A stretch of DNA of 6,143 bases, from contig CANTHI010000234.1 of NCBI GenBank assembly GCA_947653505.1, positions 1 to 6,143 on the forward strand, read 5' to 3'. Within the stretch, counting starts at the first letter, position 1. Every line of letters starts with the position of its first letter. The position numbers and the translations under genes were made by a program. Shown here piece by piece: positions 1 to 5,066 of the stretch. Below the pieces are notes generated by a model. That model did no database searches. It was not told the origin of the DNA and saw nothing but the letters and a program-made list of their open reading frames with translations. This DNA comes from an uncultured Eubacterium sp. GTDB lineage: Bacteria > Bacillota_A > Clostridia > Lachnospirales > Lachnospiraceae.

Positions 1-33
1 ACCTGTATTATTTATATTATATATAGGTTTTGA

Positions 34-118
34 AAAAAAGTCTGCATATACTGACAAAGCTATGTAAAACCCTCATAACCCTTTGTATTTATTGACTTTG
101 TGTATGACAGACTTTTTT
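34..118. repeat. Long-arm inverted repeat, A-tract/T-tract flanked
   Basis: AAAAAAGTCTG (34-44) is exactly complementary to CAGACTTTTTT (108-118). Allowing one bulged A at 107 and one G-T pair, the match continues through 45-49 with 102-106, giving a stem of about 16 bp. The loop of about 50 bases is too long for an ordinary terminator. CAAAG (55-59) and CTTTG (96-100) could extend the pairing inside it. It may be the 3' structure of a gene to the left of the window, a replication or transfer structure, or a leader element. Confidence 0.5.
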
Positions 119-182
119 ATCATGCCATGTTGTCCGCACAATGTAGTAATCCTCACAATCCCTTTATTTACCTGTATTTCCC

Positions 183-217
183 GATGTTACACTTTTAGAA
201 TATAAAAACGTAACATC
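183..217. repeat. Symmetrical hairpin / palindrome
   Basis: GATGTTAC (183-190) pairs exactly with GTAACATC (210-217). A symmetrical AC/AC internal loop follows, then TTTTA (193-197) pairs with TAAAA (203-207) around a 5-base loop. A dyad of this regularity is typical of a repressor operator or a folded DNA or RNA element. No T-run follows on either strand, so it is not an obvious terminator. Function unknown. Confidence 0.5.
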
Positions 218-301
218 AAAACTGACAGATCTATAATCATTCCACATCCATCTCATTCTCCCTCTGTATCCCCATATCATCATCCAATCAAAACACAAGA
301 G

Positions 302-341
302 ACGCCTGGCGGCGCGGGTGTATAAGTGATTATCAAAAAAA
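302..341 (+). repeat. Hairpin-CGRGTG motif, copy 1 (upstream of ssb)
   Basis: CGCC-TGGC-GGCG (303-314) forms a short hairpin, followed directly by CGGGTG, then TATAAGTGATTATCA and a run of A. A very similar block lies at 3530-3576 before the DUF5688 gene, and a more diverged one at 2901-2930. Because the copies lie only in intergenic DNA before genes, a regulatory or RNA-structural role is plausible; this is inference. Confidence 0.45.
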
Positions 342-353
342 TAAGCTGTCTGC

Positions 354-378
354 ATGTATTTTAATATAATTAATACAT
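354..378 (+). promoter_or_regulatory. Probable ssb promoter -10 box inside an inverted repeat
   Basis: A consensus -10 hexamer TATAAT lies at 365-370, which would start transcription near 377 and give ssb a leader of about 23 bases. It sits between the arms of a 7-bp inverted repeat, ATGTATT (354-360) and AATACAT (372-378), a layout typical of an operator overlapping a promoter. The -35 position (around 342-347, TAAGCT) is poor, so an activator or a different promoter is possible. Confidence 0.4.
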
Positions 379-399
379 CAGGGAAGGGAGAAAATAAAT

Positions 400-810
400 A
401 TGAATAAAGTTGTATTAATGGGCCGCCTGGTAAGAGATCCAGAGGTCAGATACTCCGAAGCTGGCAATGCAGTTGCACGATACACACTTGCTGTAGACCG
501 TATGACAAGAAACACGGAGCAGTCTGCAGACTTTATCAGATGTGTATGCTTCAACAAGACCGCAGAATTTGCAGAAACCTATTTATGCAAAGGGATTAAG
601 ATTTCGGTTGTAGGTCATATACAGACTGGTAGCTATACAAATCGTGACGGTCAGACAGTATACACGACAGACATTGTTGTAGAAAACCAAGAATTTTGCG
701 AAAGCCGCAGCTCATCATCCGCCGCACCATCCATACAGCCGTCTTCTGATTCTGCCGATAGATTCATGAACATACCGGACGGCATTGATGATGAACTGCC
801 GTTTAACTAA
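400..810 (+). CDS. ssb: Single-stranded DNA-binding protein
   Basis: This 136-residue SSB coats single-stranded DNA during replication, recombination and repair and recruits partner enzymes through its acidic tail. The start MNKVVLMGRLVRDPEVRYSE is classic SSB. The OB-fold spans about 1-103, with FIRCVCFNKTAEF (45-57) and the GHIQTGSYTNRDGQ turn (72-85). A short Ser-rich linker leads to an acidic end, DDELPFN. Most SSBs end in DDxxPF, so the extra terminal Asn is unusual and could affect partner docking. It is shorter than many chromosomal SSBs (about 150-175 residues), fitting a second, element-borne copy. The Shine-Dalgarno GGGAG (386-390) is 9 bases before the ATG. No terminator separates it from the next gene, so the two are probably co-transcribed. 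Confidence 0.95.
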   Translation: MNKVVLMGRLVRDPEVRYSEAGNAVARYTLAVDRMTRNTEQSADFIRCVCFNKTAEFAETYLCKGIKISVVGHIQTGSYTNRDGQTVYTTDIVVENQEFCESRSSSSAAPSIQPSSDSADRFMNIPDGIDDELPFN

Positions 811-841
811 ATAATATAAGCGTGACCAGAGAGGAGGCAAT

Positions 842-916
842 GACTGCCTGCTTCTGCCCTGCCAATACCGTAAAACTCATAAAAACAGCACTTTTGCATG
901 GCAGGAGCAGGCAGTC
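842..916 (+). repeat. 17-bp stem hairpin between Shine-Dalgarno and start codon
   Basis: Bases 842-858 pair with 900-916 over 17 positions with a single G-T wobble (853/905). After a C/T mismatch, TGC (860-862) pairs with GCA (896-898). The remaining loop is AT-rich. There is no T-run, so this is not a terminator. The strong Shine-Dalgarno GAGGAGG (831-837) lies just upstream and the likely start codon ATG 924 just downstream. Folding would bring them to about 11 unpaired bases apart (838-841 plus 917-923). It could be a small mobile hairpin, a translational control element, or both. Confidence 0.6.
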
Positions 917-923
917 TATATAT

Positions 924-1310
924 ATGAGAAAACTTGACATTACAAAACAGAATCTGCATGTCTGTGACCATGAAAACTTGTATGTAGACAAAGATAAAAA
1001 CGTTATTGCAGCCATATATGAGTATGATTTTAACCCTGATGAATTCTTTAAGACTAAAATTAACAGACCAGATGGGAGTGCCTTCTTGTCCTTTGCTACA
1101 GAGTGGAATATAGAAACTGATGAAATTTCTATGTTTTATTGGGGAGAACTGGAAGACTCGTCAGAACACGAAAAGAAACTGACCTTGAAAGAAAAACAGT
1201 TTTTCAGGAAAATAATGGAAAAATGCTGCCAGGACATATATGGCTGCAGCATCCGGGAACTGTGGGAAAAGGAAAATGAGGATGTTTCCTGCAGTACAGA
1301 AAAAAATTAA
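924..1310 (+). CDS. Hypothetical protein, acidic, small
   Basis: I do not recognise a named family. From ATG 924 the product is 128 residues, soluble and acidic, with no signal peptide or membrane segment. It starts MRKLDITKQNLHVCD. Its first part looks beta-rich (VIAAIYEYDF, 27-36; SAFLSFATEWNI, 52-63; ISMFYWGEL, 68-76). A helical, lysine-rich segment follows (about 85-118), with a Cys pair at 101-102. The frame is open upstream to a GTG at 822 and an ATG at 840. GTG 822 has no ribosome site and ATG 840 is only 2 bases after GAGGAGG. The intervening codons largely encode the 842-916 hairpin, so 924 is preferred but not certain. It follows ssb without a terminator and probably shares its transcript. 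Confidence 0.7.
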   Translation: MRKLDITKQNLHVCDHENLYVDKDKNVIAAIYEYDFNPDEFFKTKINRPDGSAFLSFATEWNIETDEISMFYWGELEDSSEHEKKLTLKEKQFFRKIMEKCCQDIYGCSIRELWEKENEDVSCSTEKN

Positions 1311-1334
1311 TACCAGGCGGTGCATCCGCTGGTA
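1311..1334 (+). repeat. Hairpin just after the stop codon
   Basis: TACCAG (1311-1316) pairs with CTGGTA (1329-1334), and CGG (1318-1320) with CCG (1326-1328), leaving one bulged G and a TGCAT loop. It begins directly after the TAA of the preceding gene. Without a T-run it is more likely an mRNA 3' stabiliser or part of the leader of the next gene than a terminator. Confidence 0.45.
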
Positions 1335-1348
1335 TGTAACATATAAAC

Positions 1349-1384
1349 AAAGAGTCCCTGTCTGTAAGATAGCGGACTCTTTTT
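1349..1384 (+). terminator. Rho-independent terminator before the ClpX-like gene
   Basis: AAAGAGTCC (1349-1357) pairs with GGACTCTTT (1374-1382). The stem continues through CTGTC (1358-1362) and GATAG (1368-1372) with one bulged C, around a TGTAA loop. It ends in an uninterrupted T-run (1380-1384). Only 24 bases separate it from the next start codon, too few for a full promoter. It therefore either ends the ssb transcript with read-through or acts as an attenuator in the leader of the next gene. Confidence 0.85.
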
Positions 1385-1408
1385 CGTTATTATACAAGGA
1401 GAAACGTT

Positions 1409-2887
1409 ATGGATCAGATGAATTTTACACCTCAGACACTATTCGATGAGATGAAAAAAACAATAATCGGACAGGATGACTACTTGCGTTCATTAGCATC
1501 CGCTGCATTTCTACACAATCTGCGATACCGCCATTTTATGGATGTCGGAAATTTAGTCGAAAAGCCAAAACAAAATCTGTTGGTGATAGGCGGCTCTGGT
1601 TCCGGAAAAACGCTTGCACTGCAGACCCTCGGCTCCTTGTTAAAGCTGCCCGTTATCATTGAAGATGCATCATCGCTGACAGGGGAGGGCTGGCGCGGCA
1701 AATCAGTGTCAAATATATGCGCAAGGGTAAACAGCTCTACGGACAGAGTCGAAGATAGAATCTTCTCGATCATCGTTTTCGATGAAATTGATAAAGTCTT
1801 CCGTAGCAACAGCGATAATCACGCAGGCATCGCTTCTTCCGGATTCTTGCCTATAAATAATTTGCTGAGTTTTCTGGCAGGCGGTTCTGTAACAGACAAA
1901 GACTCAAATACATTTATGGATACATCCAACTTCTTGGTTGTCTGCCTCGGAGCGTTTGAGGGTCTTGACGAAATCATAAAAAAACGATTAACAGGAACCA
2001 GACAAATCGGCTTTTGCGGAGAAAATCACGAGGAACCGGATGCGGATGATGATATCCTACAGCATGTTACAGAAGAAGATTTGCACGAATACGGTATTCC
2101 GTGGGAGTTCTTGGGCCGGCTGAATCTGATCACCAGGACACGACAATTAGATATTTCAGACTACAGGCGCATTCTTACGCAATCTGACGCATCACCGGTA
2201 ATACAATATAACAGCTTGCTATTAAAGACATCCGGTATCCGTGTTTCAATTACAAACGAAGCTGTTACACATATCGCTAATAAAGCAGGAAAATCTAACG
2301 AAGGAGCACGCATGCTTTCAAGGATCGTAACCGAAACGCTGCAGCCTGCTATTTTCGACACTGGGAAAGATTCAGACCTATCAGGTATAGAAATAGACTG
2401 TAACAAAGACGGTCTTTTTACACGCAACGAATACGATATATGCATGAACAGCCAGAACCAGGATGATGCCAGCCTTTTCGTCCGCGCACATCCTGATTAT
2501 CTGTCCACTGTCCCGCTCCCATGTAACAGCAGCCGCGGTGAGATCCTGCTTTTCTGCGAAAAAATCAAAAAATCGTCAAATCTTTCCTGGATGCTGCCGG
2601 AAGTATATGTATCAGCAGCTACATGCGTCATTGCAGCCGCCATCTGCTCGCAGCTTTTATACGCAAGTAAGGAAGATAAAAATCTGCTTACGCTGTACCG
2701 GCAGATTGACAGGATCCCGTCAGACTGCATCCCGCATCCGTCCAGCAATCTCGAACATATGATAAATGAGTTTATTCAAAAGGCGCAGAAAGACATACCT
2801 TTGGAGAAAGCAAAGACAAATGCGCGGAGCTTTATCGTTGACTATTGTAAGAATTATTCTGTTTATGAACCACAGTTCAATGCGTAA
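1409..2887 (+). CDS. ClpX-like AAA+ ATPase (protein unfoldase relative) with novel C-terminus
   Basis: A 492-residue AAA+ protein whose core matches ClpX, which unfolds proteins with ATP and feeds them to ClpP. Visible motifs: IIGQDD (19-24), Walker A GGSGSGKT (61-68), pore-loop region LTGEGWRG (90-97) where ClpX has a GYVG loop, Walker B IIVFDEID (121-128), GAFEGLDEIIKKRL (181-194), IGF (200-202) at the place of the ClpP-docking loop, EFLGRL with the likely arginine finger R237, and sensor-2 GAR (299-301). The four-cysteine zinc domain that opens ClpX is absent and the RKH loop is not recognisable. Residues from about 345 to 492 are a Cys- and helix-rich extension I cannot assign. The Shine-Dalgarno AGGAG (1397-1401) is 7 bases before the ATG. 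Roles could be ClpP-dependent proteolysis of special targets or remodelling of element proteins. Fold certain; role inferred. Confidence 0.88.
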   Translation: MDQMNFTPQTLFDEMKKTIIGQDDYLRSLASAAFLHNLRYRHFMDVGNLVEKPKQNLLVIGGSGSGKTLALQTLGSLLKLPVIIEDASSLTGEGWRGKSVSNICARVNSSTDRVEDRIFSIIVFDEIDKVFRSNSDNHAGIASSGFLPINNLLSFLAGGSVTDKDSNTFMDTSNFLVVCLGAFEGLDEIIKKRLTGTRQIGFCGENHEEPDADDDILQHVTEEDLHEYGIPWEFLGRLNLITRTRQLDISDYRRILTQSDASPVIQYNSLLLKTSGIRVSITNEAVTHIANKAGKSNEGARMLSRIVTETLQPAIFDTGKDSDLSGIEIDCNKDGLFTRNEYDICMNSQNQDDASLFVRAHPDYLSTVPLPCNSSRGEILLFCEKIKKSSNLSWMLPEVYVSAATCVIAAAICSQLLYASKEDKNLLTLYRQIDRIPSDCIPHPSSNLEHMINEFIQKAQKDIPLEKAKTNARSFIVDYCKNYSVYEPQFNA

Positions 2888-2900
2888 ACAGCAGTAAAGC

Positions 2901-2998
2901 CGCCCTGGAGGGCGCGAGTGACATCATGAACCCGGCCCGCTCTCGCAGCGGGCGAACTAATAGCGGTACATGACCATCTGTCGGTGGACGTGTGCCGC
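2901..2998 (+). ncRNA. Structured intergenic block of three consecutive hairpins
   Basis: Three stems follow each other. CGCCC-TGGA-GGGCG occupies 2901-2914. A GCCCGCT stem closes with AGCGGGC at 2935-2953 with a 5-base loop. A long stem pairs 2963-2978 with 2983-2998, with one A/A mismatch, a few G-T pairs and a TGTC tetraloop. None has a T-run. The block is markedly more GC-rich than its flanks, and the first stem plus CGAGTG matches the hairpin motif seen at 302 and 3530. It may be a small structured RNA, a cis-regulatory leader or a DNA-level dyad. I do not recognise a known riboswitch class. Confidence 0.4.
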
Positions 2999-3014
2999 CC
3001 ATACTTGTTATAAT
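2985..3014 (+). promoter_or_regulatory. Probable promoter with extended -10 box
   Basis: TGT followed by TATAAT (3009-3014) is a full extended -10 element. TGGACG (2985-2990), 18 bases upstream, matches four of six -35 positions. Transcription would begin near 3021, leaving a leader of about 20 bases. The -35 box lies in the right arm of the third hairpin (2963-2998), so that dyad may work as an operator or as the 3' end of an upstream RNA. Confidence 0.55.
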
Positions 3015-3039
3015 TGTTTATGCAAGAAAGGAGACATAT

Positions 3040-3465
3040 ATGGCAAAACATATGTTAGAAGACCCGAACGATATCTACATGGAATTTAAAGATATTACAC
3101 TCAAAAAACCTTTAAAAAGCGTAAAACGTACCGAAAAAAAGAACGATACGTTGATTATTCCAGACAACTTACTGCCAATCATCAGCCGATTTTTCGAAGC
3201 CGAAGATGTAGAGTACAAAATCATTGAAAACCCAGCACTGTATCCTGCTGATAAGCTTAAAGCTGGTTTAAAAGCATATGAAGACTGTAGCCCGGTATTC
3301 AAACACGAAGAACCTGTATTATTCATATCAGCATTCGATTCCACAGCATTATTCGAATGGTCAAAGCAGCTTTTCGGCGAACATAAAGACCCAAGCTACC
3401 AGCAGTATTTGGACGACCAGGCAAGACAGTCCGAAGAATATTACCAGAAGTATGAAGCAGAGTAA
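3040..3465 (+). CDS. Hypothetical protein, 141 residues
   Basis: I do not recognise this family. ATG 3040 is chosen because AAAGGAGA (3027-3034) lies just before it; the in-frame GTG at 2992 sits inside a hairpin and upstream of the predicted transcription start. The product starts MAKHMLEDPNDIYMEF and is soluble, without signal peptide or membrane segments. A basic stretch (22-34, rich in Lys and Arg) is followed by a probable alpha/beta region (LIIPDNLLPIISRFFE, 38-53; PVLFISAFDSTALFEW, 92-107). The tail (118-141) is a Gln/Tyr/Glu-rich probable helix. It has its own promoter upstream and a terminator 7 bases after the stop, so it is probably monocistronic, with possible read-through from the ClpX-like gene. 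Confidence 0.75.
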   Translation: MAKHMLEDPNDIYMEFKDITLKKPLKSVKRTEKKNDTLIIPDNLLPIISRFFEAEDVEYKIIENPALYPADKLKAGLKAYEDCSPVFKHEEPVLFISAFDSTALFEWSKQLFGEHKDPSYQQYLDDQARQSEEYYQKYEAE

Positions 3466-3472
3466 CAAGAAT

Positions 3473-3511
3473 ATGCGCCAGGAACAAAGTTTCCCGGTGC
3501 ATTACTTTTTT
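3473..3511 (+). terminator. Rho-independent terminator
   Basis: ATGCGCC (3473-3479) pairs with GGTGCAT (3496-3502), using one G-T pair. After an A/C mismatch, GGAA (3481-3484) pairs with TTCC (3491-3494) around a 6-base loop. Six T follow at 3506-3511. It ends the transcript of the 141-residue protein gene. Confidence 0.75.
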
Positions 3512-3529
3512 GCATAAATCCTCGTAATA

Positions 3530-3576
3530 ACGCCTGCCGGCGGCGGGTGCATATCTGATTATATGTGAATCAAAAA
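3530..3576 (+). repeat. Hairpin-CGRGTG motif, copy 2 (upstream of DUF5688 gene)
   Basis: CGCC-TGCC-GGCG (3531-3542) followed by GCGGGTG, CATATCTGATTAT, then ATCAAAAAAGGAG. Shared with the copy at 302-341 are ACGCCTG, GGCG, CGGGTG, TGATTAT and the ATCAAAAAA tail; here 8-9 extra bases lie between TGATTAT and the A-run. The copy runs into the Shine-Dalgarno of the following gene, so it would lie in that gene's leader. Confidence 0.5.
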
Positions 3577-3593
3577 AGGAGGATCAGATATGC
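3549..3593 (+). promoter_or_regulatory. Inverted repeat enclosing the ribosome site and start codon
   Basis: GCATATCTGAT (3549-3559) is a perfect 11-bp inverted repeat of ATCAGATATGC (3583-3593). The ATG start (3590-3592) lies within the right arm and the Shine-Dalgarno AAAGGAGG (3575-3582) in the 23-base loop. Folded mRNA would hide the start codon, suggesting translational control. As DNA it could instead be an operator. Confidence 0.55.
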
Positions 3594-4531
3594 CTAAAAT
3601 TAATACAATCAATGACTTTGCCGACGCTGTACATACTGCACTTGCTACAGAATTTCCGGAATGCAAGATCGAAGCTGTCAATGTAACAAAAAACAACAAT
3701 GTTCACCTTACAGGTATGACCATTAAGCCTCAAAACAAAAAAGTCGCGCCTGCGATTTATCTGGAGCCGTATTTTAACATGCTCCAATCCGGACAGACGC
3801 TTGAAACAATCATTGACCAGATCATCAGCAGTTGTACAGATGCATTGTCCTGTGCCGAAAACGGCATCGACGCAGAGGCAATTACAGATTTTAAACAGGT
3901 AAAAGGCAGGATCTGCTATAAGCTGATAAACAGGGATAAGAACAGTGAGCTTCTGAGGGCAGCACCTCACCGGGATTACCACGACCTGGCTGTTGTATAT
4001 TATATTCAGCTTTCCAAAACGGATAACGGGCTGGCAACCGTCACCATTACTGACAGCCTGGCAAGAAACTGGGGTGTTGACGAAGAAACACTGTACGGCT
4101 TAGCAGAAATTAATACCCCAAAGATTAACAGGGGCTGCGTAACTCCAATCACAGATATTTTGAGCGGACTGTCCGGCAGTGAAAAAGACGCTGCATGTAA
4201 ATCCGGCACATACGGCAGCTTTAATTTTACAAGTGTCGGAAACGGCGAACTCGAAATGTATGTAGCCACAAATCAAAACAAGACATACGGTGCTGCGTCC
4301 ATTCTTTACGGCGGGCTTCTGGATGCTGTTGCCAGAAATCTCGGCAGCTTCTACATACTTCCAAGCTCTGTACACGAACTTATCATTATCCCGCAGACAT
4401 TCGGAAACCCGGAGGAACTGAAGCAAATGGTTAAGGACATTAACGGATCAGAAGTGCCGGAAGAAGAAATCTTATCCGAAAACTGTTACTGCTACGATGC
4501 CGGCACACACGAATTTAAAATTGCTGTATAA
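3590..4531 (+). CDS. DUF5688 family protein
   Basis: A 313-residue cytoplasmic protein whose biochemical role is not known. It resembles DUF5688 proteins, common in Lachnospiraceae accessory DNA. Features I associate with the family: KLINRDKNSELLRAAPHRDYHDLAVVYYI-type text at about 111-139, YVATNQNKTYGAASILYGGLL (224-244), and FYILPSSVHELIIIP (254-268) followed by NPEELKQMVKDIN and the acidic SEVPEEEILSE stretch near the end. No signal peptide, membrane segment or catalytic motif is evident. The start is fixed by AAAGGAGG (3575-3582), 7 bases before the ATG. Terminators on both sides (3473-3511 and 4542-4586) make it a single-gene unit. The start codon lies in an inverted repeat, so translation may be regulated. 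Family assignment is from memory of conserved segments. Confidence 0.85.
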   Translation: MPKINTINDFADAVHTALATEFPECKIEAVNVTKNNNVHLTGMTIKPQNKKVAPAIYLEPYFNMLQSGQTLETIIDQIISSCTDALSCAENGIDAEAITDFKQVKGRICYKLINRDKNSELLRAAPHRDYHDLAVVYYIQLSKTDNGLATVTITDSLARNWGVDEETLYGLAEINTPKINRGCVTPITDILSGLSGSEKDAACKSGTYGSFNFTSVGNGELEMYVATNQNKTYGAASILYGGLLDAVARNLGSFYILPSSVHELIIIPQTFGNPEELKQMVKDINGSEVPEEEILSENCYCYDAGTHEFKIAV

Positions 4532-4541
4532 AAACACTATC

Positions 4542-4586
4542 AAAACAAGGATGTACTGGGAAACAGACGGCACATCCTTGTTTTTT
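4542..4586 (+). terminator. Strong Rho-independent terminator
   Basis: A perfect 13-bp stem, AAAACAAGGATGT (4542-4554) with ACATCCTTGTTTT (4572-4584), closes a 16-17 base loop and runs into six T (4581-4586). It lies 10 bases after the DUF5688 stop codon. The A-tract on the left arm also gives a T-run on the minus strand, so it may work in both directions. Confidence 0.9.
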
Positions 4587-4610
4587 AATCCATATCCAGA
4601 AGAAAACGCA

Positions 4611-4639
4611 TTGAAATTAAAATGCTGTGATGATATGAT
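4611..4639 (+). promoter_or_regulatory. Probable sigma-A promoter of the MNT-HEPN pair
   Basis: TTGAAA (4611-4616) and TATGAT (4634-4639) are separated by exactly 17 bases, each one base off consensus. TGA directly before the -10 gives the extended-10 TG. Transcription would start near 4646, leaving a leader of about 80 bases before the nucleotidyltransferase. It lies just after the preceding terminator. Confidence 0.7.
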
Positions 4640-4677
4640 ATCCATGAATAAATTCGGTATAAGATTTTTATGGAATG

Positions 4678-4699
4678 CCTGTTAATACCAGACAACAGG
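4678..4699 (+). promoter_or_regulatory. Small hairpin in the MNT-HEPN leader
   Basis: CCTGTT (4678-4683) pairs with AACAGG (4694-4699) around a 10-base loop, downstream of the predicted transcription start and 11 bases before the Shine-Dalgarno. It could be an autoregulatory site or a chance hairpin. Confidence 0.3.
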
Positions 4700-4724
4700 A
4701 TGCATCATAAAGGAGGAATAAACC

Positions 4725-5066
4725 ATGCCACAGGCAATGCAGAACCTAATAGACCAGTATATAACAGAGGTCAGGAACATATACGGTTTATGCCTGCAGA
4801 AGATTATTTTATTCGGCTCCTACGCAAGAGGGGATTACCATGCGGATTCAGACGTAGACCTTATGATACTGCTGGATATTTCAGACCTGGAATTAAAGGC
4901 ATACAGCCGGCAGCTTTCATATATGACATATGATTTCAATTTAGACAACGACATTGATATAAAGCCGATTGCCAAGAGCCAGGCGCATTTTAACAAGTGG
5001 ATCGAAAACTACCCGTTCTATGCAAATATCCAGAAAGAGGGAGTTGTATTATATGGAAAATCCTAA
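4725..5066 (+). CDS. MNT-domain nucleotidyltransferase, probable antitoxin
   Basis: A 113-residue minimal nucleotidyltransferase of the DNA polymerase beta superfamily. The signature is clear: GSYARG (31-36) followed by SDVDLMI (42-48), with D43 and D45 as metal ligands and a third acidic residue in the DIDI strand (D78 likely). In type VII MntA/HepT systems the MNT protein transfers AMP from ATP to a tyrosine of the HEPN RNase and so silences it; that role is inferred here. AGGAGG (4711-4716) lies 8 bases before the ATG. Its end overlaps the HEPN gene by 14 bases, implying translational coupling and a fixed ratio of partners. Family certain; antitoxin role likely from the pairing. Confidence 0.92.
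   Translation: MPQAMQNLIDQYITEVRNIYGLCLQKIILFGSYARGDYHADSDVDLMILLDISDLELKAYSRQLSYMTYDFNLDNDIDIKPIAKSQAHFNKWIENYPFYANIQKEGVVLYGKS

Larger units (their letters stand above)
1..399. other. Non-coding region upstream of ssb with several dyads
   Basis: No convincing gene lies here; the only sizeable open frame (minus strand, 164-355) has an unconvincing composition and no family signature. The region is AT-rich. It holds a long inverted repeat (34-49 with 102-118), a second hairpin (183-217), a GC-rich hairpin motif (302-341) and the probable ssb promoter (365-370). GTCTGCAT followed by RTA occurs at 40-50 and 348-358. A degenerate CCTCAYAA pyrimidine motif occurs at 71-84 and 151-165. This density of dyads and short repeats would suit a regulatory region or part of a replication or transfer origin, but no recognisable iteron array, DnaA box cluster or nick site was seen. 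Confidence 0.6.

Noticed and set aside
1..17. Near-identical 17-mer at 1-17 and 3312-3328 (ACCTGTATTATT followed by YATAT)
   Set aside because: The second copy lies in coding sequence, has no extended similarity on either side, and AT-rich words of this length recur easily.
164..355. Minus-strand open frame of 63 codons upstream of ssb
   Set aside because: It has odd composition, no family signature, overlaps two of the hairpin elements, and its best ribosome site is almost touching an internal ATG.
842..916. Integron attC site or IS end
   Set aside because: No GTTRRRY-type core sites, no flanking target duplication and no transposase or integrase were seen.
1161..1397. Minus-strand open frame across the 924-1310 gene and the terminator
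   Set aside because: It reads through the terminator stem and is Phe/Leu-rich, as expected for the complement of A-rich coding sequence.
2899..2998. tRNA or known riboswitch in the structured block
   Set aside because: No cloverleaf, no T-arm consensus and no CCA-type end were found, and no known aptamer consensus was recognised.
4497..4685. Plus-strand open frame of 62 codons after the DUF5688 gene
   Set aside because: It overlaps the end of that gene and runs through the strong terminator at 4542-4586. Its last 14 codons (from ATG 4644) could be a leader peptide only by chance placement near the predicted transcription start.
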